Shown one piece after another: positions 48,182-56,463 of a stretch of 64,000 nucleotides of DNA; position 1 is the stretch's first letter; every line of letters begins with the position of its first letter. The DNA is from Paenibacillus roseus (lineage in GTDB: Bacteria; Bacillota; Bacilli; Paenibacillales; Paenibacillaceae), in NCBI RefSeq assembly GCF_016424485.1, contig NZ_JAELUP010000014.1:1-64000 (forward strand), given 5' to 3'. The notes under the pieces were generated by a model. It worked only from the letters and a program-made list of their open reading frames with translations, was not told the origin of the DNA and ran no database searches. The translations under genes were made by a program, and so were the position numbers.

Positions 48182-48390
48182 TCGAGCCACTTTATGATGA
48201 ATACGGCGTGCCGCTCTGTCGGTCCGGCGTAGGAGAGCGCATATGGGCGTTCTATCATTCTGATCCTGAAAGATTTAAAGCGGAATCTCGAGCATACTTT
48301 GCCCTCGGCATGCCTGGCTGGACAGTTGTTAAGGCAAACTATCAGCACCGCATTATATGGTTGAGAGATGATCGGAGGCGGACCGTGTGA
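48178..48390 (+). CDS. Small phage protein, unknown
   Basis: Protein of 70 residues; the ATG at 48178 overlaps the MBL stop and the end overlaps the next GTG. Contains WAFYHSDPERFKAESRAYF and a positively charged end. No family recognised. Confidence 0.65.
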   Translation: MIEPLYDEYGVPLCRSGVGERIWAFYHSDPERFKAESRAYFALGMPGWTVVKANYQHRIIWLRDDRRRTV

Positions 48391-48608
48391 TCGAGCAACT
48401 TGATTTATTTGATCTTGAACCCAAGGAGCAGCCAGCAGTTATTTTTAAATCCTATTCCGTACCGGCACTCAACGGCTTTTACTATGAAACCAAGACTCGT
48501 AAATTCGTTTCATTCGCTCTTGGCCAGCGATATTACGAGATTCCGGCCAGCCGTTGCCGTTTGGCGAAAGAATGGCAGCAGAAAATTATGAGGGAGCGAT
48601 CGATTTGA
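48387..48608 (+). CDS. Small phage protein, unknown
   Basis: Protein of 73 residues from GTG 48387 with GGAGGCGG just upstream. Begins IEQLDLFDLEPKEQ, a motif resembling a clamp-binding QLxLF peptide (QLDLFDL), which would allow contact with the DNA polymerase sliding clamp. That is inference; the rest has no recognised family. Confidence 0.65.
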   Translation: MIEQLDLFDLEPKEQPAVIFKSYSVPALNGFYYETKTRKFVSFALGQRYYEIPASRCRLAKEWQQKIMRERSI

Positions 48609-48877
48609 AAAATTGTCATAACGAGATAAATAAATGGTTCGATGAAGCTTTGCAGGAAGAGCATTCGAAAGAAGTTGCTGTCAAATTGCTTCAGGTTGCA
48701 GCACGGACACTAGGAGCTCAAATCGCTCGAGTGGTTGAACCGGATGAAGTGCCTCATTTGTTAAAAGAAACTATTGACAGCTTAGGTCAAGGGCTTCAGG
48801 CGGGTATGCTGCTGCATTATGGCCAATCAGGGACATTTGAAGTTCAGATGTTCGGTGTCAGTAAGAGCAGATCATGA
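48605..48877 (+). CDS. Small phage protein, unknown
   Basis: Protein of 90 residues from TTG 48605 (GAGGGAGC upstream). Helical (NKWFDEALQEEHSKEVAVKL, then QVAARTLGAQIARVV). The stop overlaps the next ATG. No family recognised. Confidence 0.6.
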   Translation: MKNCHNEINKWFDEALQEEHSKEVAVKLLQVAARTLGAQIARVVEPDEVPHLLKETIDSLGQGLQAGMLLHYGQSGTFEVQMFGVSKSRS

Positions 48878-49026
48878 AGAACGGCAAGCGCCCGACACGG
48901 CGCCAGCAACAATTGATTAAAGCAGCAGGGTGGAATCCGGATAACTGGTTTGTGGTAAAGCATCTCCCGACAGAGATGCTTCTGGTTCATCGGTACACAG
49001 GCAGTAAAAAGGTAATTTGGGTATAG
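48874..49026 (+). CDS. DUF6906-like small phage protein
   Basis: A 50-residue protein starting ATG 48874 that overlaps the previous stop. KNGKRPTRRQQQLIKAAGWNP followed by NWFVVKHLPTEMLLVHRYTG matches the short, basic phage family annotated as DUF6906. It precedes the replication initiator. Function unknown. Confidence 0.75.
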   Translation: MKNGKRPTRRQQQLIKAAGWNPDNWFVVKHLPTEMLLVHRYTGSKKVIWV

Positions 49027-49040
49027 GAAGGTGAATGCCG

Positions 49041-50030
49041 ATGGACTCCAGCGTCAATCCTCAACCAACTGATGGCCACATCCGAATATCTCATGAAATC
49101 CACCGAGAGCTGATCAGGCGGAAATTCACTCAGCGACAGAAGAATATTATTGATTTTGTGCTGACGCTGAGTTGGGGATGTAAGAAGCCATCGGCAATCA
49201 TCCCCCAATTGAAGCAATTTGAGCAATGTGGGATTAGAAAGAATCATATTCGACAAGAGCTTGGTGTTCTTGTCGAAAAAAAAGTATTGCTTTGGGATGA
49301 AACACTATGCGTTTTTCAAATCAACAAGCATTATGACCAGTGGATTGTCGACCTGGTTGAGTCGTTTGATATAAAAACCATGAACGAATTGATCCGGATA
49401 AATTTAGAGAACGAGTCTCCCAATCTATCCAAATCGGTTCCCAAAAAGGGAACTGAGTTCCCGAAAAGGGAACCGAAAACCGGTTCCCAAAAAGGTGACA
49501 AAGTTCCCAAAAAGGGAACTGAGTTCCCGAAAAGGGAACTGAGCGGTTCCCAAAAAGGGAACTCGACGGTTCCCAAAAAGGGAACTGTGATTCGTGAATA
49601 TCCCAGTCATATCAAGAAGTTTCAGCTCTCTAAAACAATTATTAAAGCAATTATTAAAAAAAGAACTACAACAACTACGCCAGGGGCATCTTCCAAGAAG
49701 GATTATTCCTTCGGAAATGTATTCAAAGCCTATGAAAAAAATTTCATAGCCGGGGGTAAGCTCACGGAATTCGATATTGAGGAATTTTCAGCTTTGTTTG
49801 ATGACTACGGCGGGGAGTGGCTGCTGCAAGCTATGCGGGAGGCATACCGTCAAGGAACAGAAAAAAGGAACCTTGCTTACGTTCACGGAGTTCTTAAGGG
49901 ATATCGAGGACGGGGAGGGCCTTTAAAGCAAAGTAGAGATTCGCCACGTCATGGACGCACAGCCAGACAACAACAGTTTGACGAACTGGACAAGCTCATT
50001 GAGGAGGAGATGGAGCGTGAAGCTCAGTGA
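49041..50030 (+). CDS. Phage replication initiator (O-like N-domain plus DnaD domain)
   Basis: Protein of 329 residues. Residues ~10-110 form the origin-binding winged helix of phage O/G38-type proteins (GHIRISHEIHRELIRRKFTQ..). Residues ~133-182 are a Lys/Pro/Gly linker that is encoded by the iterons of the origin. Residues ~215-300 are a DnaD/DnaB_2 domain (YSFGNVFKAYEKNF..ALFDDYGGEWLLQAMREAY). With the next two genes it mirrors SPP1 genes 38-39-40. Start ATG 49041 has AGGAAGG nine bases upstream; ATG 49035 is too near. Confidence 0.88.
   Translation: MDSSVNPQPTDGHIRISHEIHRELIRRKFTQRQKNIIDFVLTLSWGCKKPSAIIPQLKQFEQCGIRKNHIRQELGVLVEKKVLLWDETLCVFQINKHYDQWIVDLVESFDIKTMNELIRINLENESPNLSKSVPKKGTEFPKREPKTGSQKGDKVPKKGTEFPKRELSGSQKGNSTVPKKGTVIREYPSHIKKFQLSKTIIKAIIKKRTTTTTPGASSKKDYSFGNVFKAYEKNFIAGGKLTEFDIEEFSALFDDYGGEWLLQAMREAYRQGTEKRNLAYVHGVLKGYRGRGGPLKQSRDSPRHGRTARQQQFDELDKLIEEEMEREAQ
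49437..49585 (+). repeat. Iteron array, probable phage replication origin
   Basis: Seven 17-bp palindromes GTTCCC-N5-GGGAAC at 49437, 49457, 49483, 49503, 49523, 49546 and 49569; six are exact in both arms and the third ends GGTGAC. They lie inside the initiator gene, as the lambda origin lies in O and SPP1 oriL in gene 38. An A/T-rich stretch with CAATTATTAAA twice follows at about 49628-49665 and could be the unwinding element. Confidence 0.85.
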
Positions 50031-50361
50031 AGTTGCCAAGCTTTACAAACACATTAAGAAGCATTTCCCTTTTTTTGATGCTTCGGTGGATCGGGCTAAG
50101 GATGACCACACTCGTTATCTCAAGGACTTTCCAGCCGATACAGCTTGGGAAAATATTGATCAGCACATTTTGACCGAGACGGTCACCCCTCAGATTGCTC
50201 ACATCCGGGGGAGATTAGGGGACCAGATCGACAGCAAGCGCAGCAAAGATCAGGCCGCTGAATACGTGGCTCAGCTCCAGGAATGGGCTGCCAGTGACAG
50301 TCCGCCCCCTCCTGGATACTGGGAGGATGTACGACGCAAATTGCGAGGTGAGAGTCAGTGA
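50017..50361 (+). CDS. Replicative helicase loader/inhibitor (G39P-like)
   Basis: Protein of 114 residues from GTG 50017, nine bases after GAGGAGG. Small helical protein (SEVAKLYKHIKKHFPFFDAS.. then WENIDQHILTETVTPQIAHIRG) matching the N-terminal pattern of SPP1 G39P, which holds and delivers the phage helicase. Located between initiator and helicase as in SPP1. The stop overlaps the dnaB start. Confidence 0.78.
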   Translation: MKLSEVAKLYKHIKKHFPFFDASVDRAKDDHTRYLKDFPADTAWENIDQHILTETVTPQIAHIRGRLGDQIDSKRSKDQAAEYVAQLQEWAASDSPPPPGYWEDVRRKLRGESQ

Positions 50362-51788
50362 GTAGTCTGGATGAGTTTTTGGGCATTGAGACGCCGGCTG
50401 ACTTGCAGGCGGAACAAGCTGTTCTTGGAGCCGCATTAAAAGACAAGACCGCTTTTGAGACGGTCAGCGACCTGCTACAGGGCGGGGAATTTTACGAAAA
50501 AAATCACGCCCGAATCTACCGTGCCATGTCGCATATTGCGGATTCAGAGCAGCCGATTGACCTAGTTTCGGTTACCTCTAGGCTACAGGATACAGAGGAA
50601 CTGGAACAGATCGGCGGCGTGAGTTATCTAGCTAGCTTGGTTGGTGGTGTCATTACCACACAAAATGTTAGTTCTTACGCTGAGCGAGTGCAGGAGATGT
50701 TCCTGAGACGCCAGGCAATCAAAACAGCGCTTGAACTGCTAAAAAATGCAGCTCAAGAGCAGGACGTTAAGGGCTTCGTGGCCATGGCTGAGGCTGCGGT
50801 CGGGAAACTCTCAGATCAGACGGTCCCGGTTAAAGAATTTGCCAGCATTAAGTCTGTGCTGATGCAAGTTTGGGAAGAGTCAGAGCAGCGGTATAACGTC
50901 AGAGAGACCAACCGGGGTGTTACCGGTATTGAGTCGGGGTATCCAGACCTTGACCGGATGACGGCGGGGTTCCAAAAGAACGACTTGATTATTGTGGCTG
51001 CTCGTCCGTCGGTGGGAAAGACGGCCTTTGCCCTGAACATCGCTCAGAACGTCGCTGTGCGGGCGAAAGAGATCGTTGCCATTTTCAGTTTAGAGATGTC
51101 GGCGGCTCAGCTCGTACAGCGGATGATTTGCGCGGAAGCTCAGATCGATGCCAGCCGCATGCGGACCGGGTTTTTCGAGGGCGATGATTGGGAGCGGATG
51201 GCCAATGCGGTCGGTATACTCTCGGAATCAAATATTCACATCGACGACACGCCAGGCATTACGGTCAACGAGATTCGGGCCAAATGCCGGAGGTTGAAGA
51301 AGGAAGCGGGGCTTGGCATGATTCTGATCGACTACCTACAGCTCATTCAGGGTAGTGGGCGACGCGGAGCCAATCGCCAAGAAGAAGTATCGCAAATCTC
51401 GCGTACGCTCAAGCAGATCGCTAGGGAACTGGAAGTTCCGGTCATTGCATTGTCTCAGCTCAGCCGGGGTGTTGAACAACGGCAGGACAAACGTCCAATG
51501 ATGTCCGACCTTCGGGAATCCGGAGCGATTGAGCAGGATGCCGACATTGTATCTTTCCTCTATCGCGACGATTACTACGACAAGGAATCCGACAAGAAGA
51601 ACATTATCGAGATCATTATCGCCAAGCAGCGGAACGGCCCAGTGGGCACGGTCGAGCTGGTGTTCTTGAAGCAATTTAATAAATTCGTTTCACTGGAGCG
51701 GACATATAGCACTTCTCCGGAGCCACCGGAACCTGAATCAAAAGGTAACCGAGTTCCTGACATGTATCGGAAGGGGAATACAGCATGA
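50358..51788 (+). CDS. dnaB: Replicative DNA helicase, DnaB family
   Basis: Protein of 476 residues, RecA-type hexameric helicase. N-terminal domain PADLQAEQAVLGAALKD, Walker A ARPSVGKTAFALN (about 214-226), Walker B region GLGMILIDYLQLIQG, and the DnaB motifs SQLSRGVEQRQDKRP and DLRESGAIEQDAD. GTG start 50358 overlaps the loader stop. It drives phage replication forks. Confidence 0.95.
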   Translation: MSSLDEFLGIETPADLQAEQAVLGAALKDKTAFETVSDLLQGGEFYEKNHARIYRAMSHIADSEQPIDLVSVTSRLQDTEELEQIGGVSYLASLVGGVITTQNVSSYAERVQEMFLRRQAIKTALELLKNAAQEQDVKGFVAMAEAAVGKLSDQTVPVKEFASIKSVLMQVWEESEQRYNVRETNRGVTGIESGYPDLDRMTAGFQKNDLIIVAARPSVGKTAFALNIAQNVAVRAKEIVAIFSLEMSAAQLVQRMICAEAQIDASRMRTGFFEGDDWERMANAVGILSESNIHIDDTPGITVNEIRAKCRRLKKEAGLGMILIDYLQLIQGSGRRGANRQEEVSQISRTLKQIARELEVPVIALSQLSRGVEQRQDKRPMMSDLRESGAIEQDADIVSFLYRDDYYDKESDKKNIIEIIIAKQRNGPVGTVELVFLKQFNKFVSLERTYSTSPEPPEPESKGNRVPDMYRKGNTA

Positions 51789-51913
51789 AGAAGCAGCGAT
51801 TTGACCCGCTTTTTCGTCAACGGCCATTTCAAATCATTAAGGATCAGGGGCGTATCCTTGGGGTGGTCATCACGTTACCAGACCGTCGTAAGAAGGAGAA
51901 AAAGCTGAAATGA
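51785..51913 (+). CDS. Small basic phage protein, unknown
   Basis: A 42-residue frame (KKQRFDPLFRQRPFQIIKDQ..) whose ATG 51785 overlaps the dnaB stop and whose TGA overlaps the rusA ATG. The double coupling supports it as a real gene. No family recognised. Confidence 0.65.
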   Translation: MKKQRFDPLFRQRPFQIIKDQGRILGVVITLPDRRKKEKKLK

Positions 51914-52329
51914 TTCAATTCACAGTTTATGGGGAGCCAGTTGCCCAAGGCCGTCCCCGTGCTTCGACCCAGGGTGGATTCGTCAGGATGTATGACCCGG
52001 CGAAATCGAGGGACTACAAGGATTATGTTCGGATTGCCGCTTCGGAGCATGCGCCGGCCAAACTGCTGGATGGGCCGCTGGCCATGATGGTGATTGCCTA
52101 TCGGCCCATTCCAAAATCCTTTAGCAAGAAGAAGGCGGCGGACGCAGAAGCTGGCCAGATTTATCCGGTATCCAAGCCGGACGCAGATAATTACCTCAAA
52201 GGCATCAAGGATGCGCTCAAGGGCATCATGTGGGTGGACGATAGTCAGGTGGTCGATGCTTATGTCCGCAAGAGATATAGCTTTAAGCCTCGTATCGAGG
52301 TAACAATCAGACAAATTAAGGGAGCGTGA
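51910..52329 (+). CDS. Holliday junction resolvase RusA-like
   Basis: Protein of 139 residues of the RusA endodeoxyribonuclease family, cutting four-way junctions in phage recombination or before packaging. Typical parts are the start FTVYGEPVAQGRPRAS and KPDADNYLKGIKDALKGIMWVDDSQVVD, which contains the catalytic aspartates. ATG 51910 overlaps the previous stop. Confidence 0.93.
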   Translation: MIQFTVYGEPVAQGRPRASTQGGFVRMYDPAKSRDYKDYVRIAASEHAPAKLLDGPLAMMVIAYRPIPKSFSKKKAADAEAGQIYPVSKPDADNYLKGIKDALKGIMWVDDSQVVDAYVRKRYSFKPRIEVTIRQIKGA

Positions 52330-52334
52330 CAAGT

Positions 52335-53345
52335 ATGAGTCACACAGAATTCAAGGCATTGCTTAAAAAAATTAACCTTAAGCCGAAAGGTGTTCAGGAA
52401 ATCGTGCTGGAGATATCGGACGGAGCGCTAGCCGGCAAGATTGATGTTCTTTCTGCGTTGATTGACGGCCGAGTGGCGATTGCTGTCGACTCCGAGATCG
52501 TGCGTTATAACGTGCAGATCAATGCTCGTACCGAGCAGCCTATGAAGTCCTACAAGGTGGACGAGCGTGGTGTTGTATCCGAGGTTAAACCCCAGGGTGT
52601 TCAAGTCGAAATGGATCTGGATATCCCAATGGCTAAGGATCAAATTAAAGATGTGCCCGAGGAGATTAGCCGGGAGGTCGTGGATGAGTTTATTCTTTCT
52701 GGCCTTGCCCCGAGACCCGAAGGGCTGTGGTATCCGATTCAAGAATGGATTGAGCGTTTGGCTGAAGGAGAAACGTATCTGCGTTTGGCCAATGAGGCAA
52801 AAATCAGCAGCGGTAAGATTGTCGATATCATTGATGAGTACCGGCAGTCGGTTGCCCCGCTGGCGGCCAAATGGGACGAGTGGCGGCAGAATGGCAAGCC
52901 AGTTTCAGAGGATGATGAGGACGTCGATAGCGAGGATCGGGACGATCAGGACGAAGAAGACGACACAGATTCGGATACTCTTCCGTCAGATTCGGATTCC
53001 CCGGAAGAGCAGCAGCCGGATGAAATGGATATGGAAGATGACGGGGCAAGTACCAGCGGGTCGATTGACACGGTCGATGATTGGGAGCAGGAGCTTAAGG
53101 GAGAGAGTGCAGACAGCGCTGGCGGGCAGCCCGATGAAGCGGAGGACCTGGACACCTACATCCTTCGTGAGCGCCCGGTATTCGAGGATATTCCCTACGA
53201 TTTTCCCGCGTTGTTGCAGCGTCGCAAGGGTGGAGAGACTTGGATGATCATTGCAGGATCATTGGGTATTAGCTCCGGCAAGTTATCTACTGCATGGAGA
53301 CAGTACAAACAGCGTGTAGCCGACTCTATTGGTGGAGTTGCTTAA
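52335..53345 (+). CDS. Phage protein with two HTH-like repeats and acidic linker
   Basis: Protein of 336 residues from ATG 52335 (GGGAG ten bases before). Two related stretches, AEGETYLRLANEAKISSGKI (mid) and KGGETWMIIAGSLGISSGKL (end), look like duplicated helix-turn-helix units. They are separated by a very acidic Asp/Glu/Ser-rich linker (about 190-260). No family recognised; DNA binding is inferred only from the repeats. Confidence 0.65.
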   Translation: MSHTEFKALLKKINLKPKGVQEIVLEISDGALAGKIDVLSALIDGRVAIAVDSEIVRYNVQINARTEQPMKSYKVDERGVVSEVKPQGVQVEMDLDIPMAKDQIKDVPEEISREVVDEFILSGLAPRPEGLWYPIQEWIERLAEGETYLRLANEAKISSGKIVDIIDEYRQSVAPLAAKWDEWRQNGKPVSEDDEDVDSEDRDDQDEEDDTDSDTLPSDSDSPEEQQPDEMDMEDDGASTSGSIDTVDDWEQELKGESADSAGGQPDEAEDLDTYILRERPVFEDIPYDFPALLQRRKGGETWMIIAGSLGISSGKLSTAWRQYKQRVADSIGGVA

Positions 53346-53402
53346 ATATCATTTGCAGGAGCACGGCCTTTGGGTCGTGCCTCTGCACTGGAGGTGTGAC
53401 TA

Positions 53403-54617
53403 TTGTCGCAACGAGAGAATGGTTATAGTCCGGTTAAGACATTTTTCATGACACCGGATCAACTTACAGAATACAACAAGAGTGTCAAAGCAAAAGTTGA
53501 TGGCCCTCAAATTACAAAGTGGAAGCGGACCATGACCAGGGAGCAGTATCTTGCTGCTCGCCTTGTTGACACTAGCCACGATGATATTATGTTGAGCTAT
53601 TTTAATAACGATCCCCTGGAGCTGCGCAAGCAACTGCTGGAATGGGGCCTTGATAAAAAAACGGAGAAAAAGGAGCTGGAGCAGATGGCGCAAGCCAAAG
53701 TGGAACTGACGATTACCAAAGGGGAGTACCTACAGCGCCGTCTCAACGGCGAGAAGCGGAGTGGAATTCTTCGCTCACTGGGGGTATCCCCACCGAAATT
53801 TTACGAGTTACTGGACAAGTGGGGTATTCGTGAGATGGATGCGGAGGGGCGGGCTCTTGAGCTCATGGCTCCAACTGCACCAGCTCCAGAAGCACAAGAG
53901 CCGGTTCCGGTACCCAGCGAAGTCGAACAACGACTTGCTGAGCAACTGGAACATAAGGCAGAGGCGCGTGGGCTGCTTGCTCTCAATGCTCAGAACAACG
54001 CTGCTCAGCAAGAGGCCGGCGCCGAAATCCTTCAACGTATGCAGGAGAGGGCAGCAGTAGCAGCGCAGGCGCGGGAGAACTCCGAGCTGCATGCAGAGGT
54101 TCAAAAGTGGAAGGGAGTAGCAGAGGATTGGAAAGAGACTGTGGCCCAAGTATCCAATACTAATATGGAGTTGGAGCAGCAGATTGAAACTCAGCGTCAG
54201 GAGTTGCATGACCGTAACAGTAAAATTGCTGATCTTCAGGCGGCGGCCGATCGTGTAACAGTTCTTGAAGCGGAGCGGGACATGCTGATGCAAACAATTG
54301 AGCTGGCCGCAATCCAGGAGACTGGCATGATATCTTTCAATATTCCAATCCAGTCGGCTACGGTAGCCAATGCGGAACGAACCCGTATCTACACTGCTAT
54401 TGAGGCGCTCGATACCGATATGGAGGCGGTCGACATCGACCGAGGACGCGTCATGCGGGAATTGTTCGATCTGCTCCAGAGCGTGGTCAATTTTGTAACA
54501 GCGGATTTAGAGGAATTGCATCCGGGGCAGGCAGCGGAAAGTTTTATTCATCAGTTCTTCGCATTTCATAACGAGCGCCATTTGGATACCCTTGCGGTTC
54601 AGCAGGAGGTGGTCTGA
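53403..54617 (+). CDS. Coiled-coil phage protein with duplicated N-terminal motif
   Basis: Protein of 404 residues from TTG 53403 with GGAGG eight bases upstream. N-terminal repeats start TREQYLAARLVDTSHDD and TKGEYLQRRLNGEKRSG and each end with LLEWGLDKK or LLDKWGIRE, so they look like a duplicated DNA-binding unit. After a Pro/Glu linker comes ~130 residues of coiled coil. The last ~100 residues are helical. Similar long proteins occur between rusA and the late regulator in Firmicutes phages; function unknown. Confidence 0.65.
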   Translation: MSQRENGYSPVKTFFMTPDQLTEYNKSVKAKVDGPQITKWKRTMTREQYLAARLVDTSHDDIMLSYFNNDPLELRKQLLEWGLDKKTEKKELEQMAQAKVELTITKGEYLQRRLNGEKRSGILRSLGVSPPKFYELLDKWGIREMDAEGRALELMAPTAPAPEAQEPVPVPSEVEQRLAEQLEHKAEARGLLALNAQNNAAQQEAGAEILQRMQERAAVAAQARENSELHAEVQKWKGVAEDWKETVAQVSNTNMELEQQIETQRQELHDRNSKIADLQAAADRVTVLEAERDMLMQTIELAAIQETGMISFNIPIQSATVANAERTRIYTAIEALDTDMEAVDIDRGRVMRELFDLLQSVVNFVTADLEELHPGQAAESFIHQFFAFHNERHLDTLAVQQEVV

Positions 54618-54838
54618 TGCGGAATACCTTAGGAGATTTGAATAATCATTTGTTCGCGCAGTTGGAAAGGCTCGGCGATGAGGAACTGACAGGGGAAAAG
54701 CTTGAGGCCGAAATTAACCGTGCCCGTGCTGTCATGGGGGTTGCGTCTAAAATTATTGATACCGGTGCTTTGGTTATGAAGGATTGTTCACAAAGAAACA
54801 AAAAGATTTTATCGAAAAAAATGTTGAAGGCCGCTTGA
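54617..54838 (+). CDS. Small phage protein, unknown
   Basis: Protein of 73 residues whose ATG overlaps the previous stop. The core TGEKLEAEINRARAVMGVASKIIDTGALVMK is shared by many short phage proteins. Its last ~18 residues are encoded in DNA that also encodes the start of the HNH protein, suggesting that the HNH gene arrived here and replaced the original end. Confidence 0.7.
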   Translation: MRNTLGDLNNHLFAQLERLGDEELTGEKLEAEINRARAVMGVASKIIDTGALVMKDCSQRNKKILSKKMLKAA

Positions 54839-55386
54839 ATCAAGAACTCGCCGAACTTGTCAATGAAAAGTTCGGCCTGCAGATCACGGCTAAGCAAATG
54901 AATACGTATAAAAAAAATCATGGCTTGGTCGGCGAAGTAGATTGTCGATTCCAGAAAGGGAGCACTCCGGCAAACAAGGGGACAAAGGGATTGTACAATG
55001 TCGGCGGTAATCGGACTTCATTTAAACCGGGTCAACGCGCTTTAAATTACAAGCCTGTGGGCAGTGAGCGGATCGATGAAGATGGTTACATCTTAATTAA
55101 AGTATCCGATGATGGACCTTGGCATAAACGGTGGAGACATAAGCACAAAGTGGTCTGGGAATCCGAGTATGGTCCATTACCGAAAGGTCATGCAATTATC
55201 TTTGCAGACCAAAACAAGTGCAATATGAATCTGGATAATTTGATATTGGTATCCCGTAGTCAACTCGGAATTATGAATAGGAATGGTCTGATTCGAAATG
55301 ATGCCGATCTAACGAAGACCGGTATAATTATGGCCGACATTTATCGGAAAATCGGTGAAAGGAAGCGAGGGAGCAAGAAAAAATGA
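54784..55386 (+). CDS. HNH homing-type endonuclease
   Basis: Protein of 200 residues from TTG 54784. The N-terminal domain FTKKQKDFIEKNVEGRLNQE and the middle NKGTKGLYNVGGNRTSFKPGQ with YKPVGSERIDEDGYILIKV are those of free-standing phage HNH proteins. The nuclease core is HKHKVVWESEYGPLPKGHAI followed by D-N-KCNMNLDNLILVS. It starts inside the 54617 gene without a clear ribosome site (AAGGA is too close), in keeping with an inserted gene. Confidence 0.85.
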   Translation: MFTKKQKDFIEKNVEGRLNQELAELVNEKFGLQITAKQMNTYKKNHGLVGEVDCRFQKGSTPANKGTKGLYNVGGNRTSFKPGQRALNYKPVGSERIDEDGYILIKVSDDGPWHKRWRHKHKVVWESEYGPLPKGHAIIFADQNKCNMNLDNLILVSRSQLGIMNRNGLIRNDADLTKTGIIMADIYRKIGERKRGSKKK

Positions 55387-55781
55387 TCGATAATTATCCT
55401 ATTCCAACAAGCTGCTCCTACTGCAGCAACGAGGTTATTTATACCAGCAACGCGGTCATCTACGGCCGCGAATATGGGAACGGCCGTTGCTACAAATGTA
55501 CGGGTTGTGATGCTTACGTCGGAGTGCATACAGGCACAAACATTCCGCTGGGCCGTCTGGCCAACCGGGAATTGAGGGAACTGAAGAAGGATTGTCATGC
55601 TTTATTCGATCCGGTTTGGAAGCAGAACAAGAACATCAAACGGGAGCATGCGTACGGACGCCTGGCTAATGTGCTGGGCATTCCTCATGGCGAATGCCAC
55701 TTTGGTTGGTTTGATAGAGATATGCTTCACCAGGCGTTGACCATCCTTCGTCAACCAGACTGGTACAAGGGGGTGAGTTAG
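55383..55781 (+). CDS. Zinc-finger protein, DUF3268 type
   Basis: Protein of 132 residues beginning with two cysteine pairs (SCSYCSNEVIYTS and CYKCTGCDAYVGVH) and then GRLANRELRELKKDCHALFDP. It matches the phage zinc-finger family DUF3268. ATG 55383 overlaps the HNH stop. DNA or protein binding is likely, but the role is unknown. Confidence 0.85.
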   Translation: MIDNYPIPTSCSYCSNEVIYTSNAVIYGREYGNGRCYKCTGCDAYVGVHTGTNIPLGRLANRELRELKKDCHALFDPVWKQNKNIKREHAYGRLANVLGIPHGECHFGWFDRDMLHQALTILRQPDWYKGVS

Positions 55782-55783
55782 CG

Positions 55784-55907
55784 GTGACCAAGAAGGAAGC
55801 CTCCCATCCCTGACCCTTCGTGCCTTTTCTGCCGGGGTACCGGGTACTTCGGCAGCAGAGAAGTTTATGAGTGCTATTGCATAGCAGAGGCAGGGAAGGA
55901 GGCATAG
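55784..55907 (+). pseudogene. Small zinc-finger protein, broken by a one-base shift
   Basis: GTG 55784 has a fine AAGGGGGTG site and reads TKKEASHP, then stops at TGA. One base out of frame the sequence runs on as DPSCLFCRGTGYFGSREVY followed by ECYCIAEAGKEA to TAG 55905. Removing one C from the CCC run near 55808-55811 restores a single 40-residue protein with a CxxC...CxC finger. Either a true mutation, a sequencing error in a C-run, or a programmed shift. Confidence 0.7.
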
Positions 55908-55908
55908 T

Positions 55909-56463
55909 GTGTCGATAGATCGCCTGAAAGAATACAAGTACAAGGCAGCCCGTATTAAAGTCCTATCGAATTATTATAATGGCAACGGGGTCGTTTCCAA
56001 GCCATTCCGAGAGGATGACGAGCTACAGCGGATGCATAGCAAATGGCGCGTGGAGCCTGATTACCTGACAGAAGAAGACAAGCAACTGGTGAAGACAGCA
56101 AGGGAATACCTCATAGGTAATCCGACAGGAACGTTTAACCAGCTTGCTGCCGTGCCAAAATTCGGGATTGATTCAATAGACACTCAACGGCTGCAGGAAT
56201 TACGAAAAAAAGTTAAACGGGTTATCGCTGATCGGAACCAAAGTAAAAACGATATCGATACAGTACTTGATAGAGTATCGGAGCTGCAAGAGCTCAAAGC
56301 CGAAATGAAGCGAATGGATCTTGCATTAGAAGCTTTGGCCAGTATTAAGTCAGCGTATACCGAAGTGTTGCGACTTCGGTATATAGAGGGCTTGCCGGTA
56401 AACGAAATCGCACAAAAGATGTTCATAAATCGGAGGACGGCACATTGGCAAATGAGATTGTAA
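55909..56463 (+). CDS. Sigma-like/ArpU-type phage transcription regulator
   Basis: Protein of 184 residues from GTG 55909. The N-terminal half is helical and the C-terminal part AYTEVLRLRYIEGLPVNEIAQKMFINRRTAH is a sigma region 4-type helix-turn-helix, the pattern of phage late regulators. The next gene starts inside its end. It could control late genes together with the second ArpU-like protein at 58454. Confidence 0.7.
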   Translation: MSIDRLKEYKYKAARIKVLSNYYNGNGVVSKPFREDDELQRMHSKWRVEPDYLTEEDKQLVKTAREYLIGNPTGTFNQLAAVPKFGIDSIDTQRLQELRKKVKRVIADRNQSKNDIDTVLDRVSELQELKAEMKRMDLALEALASIKSAYTEVLRLRYIEGLPVNEIAQKMFINRRTAHWQMRL

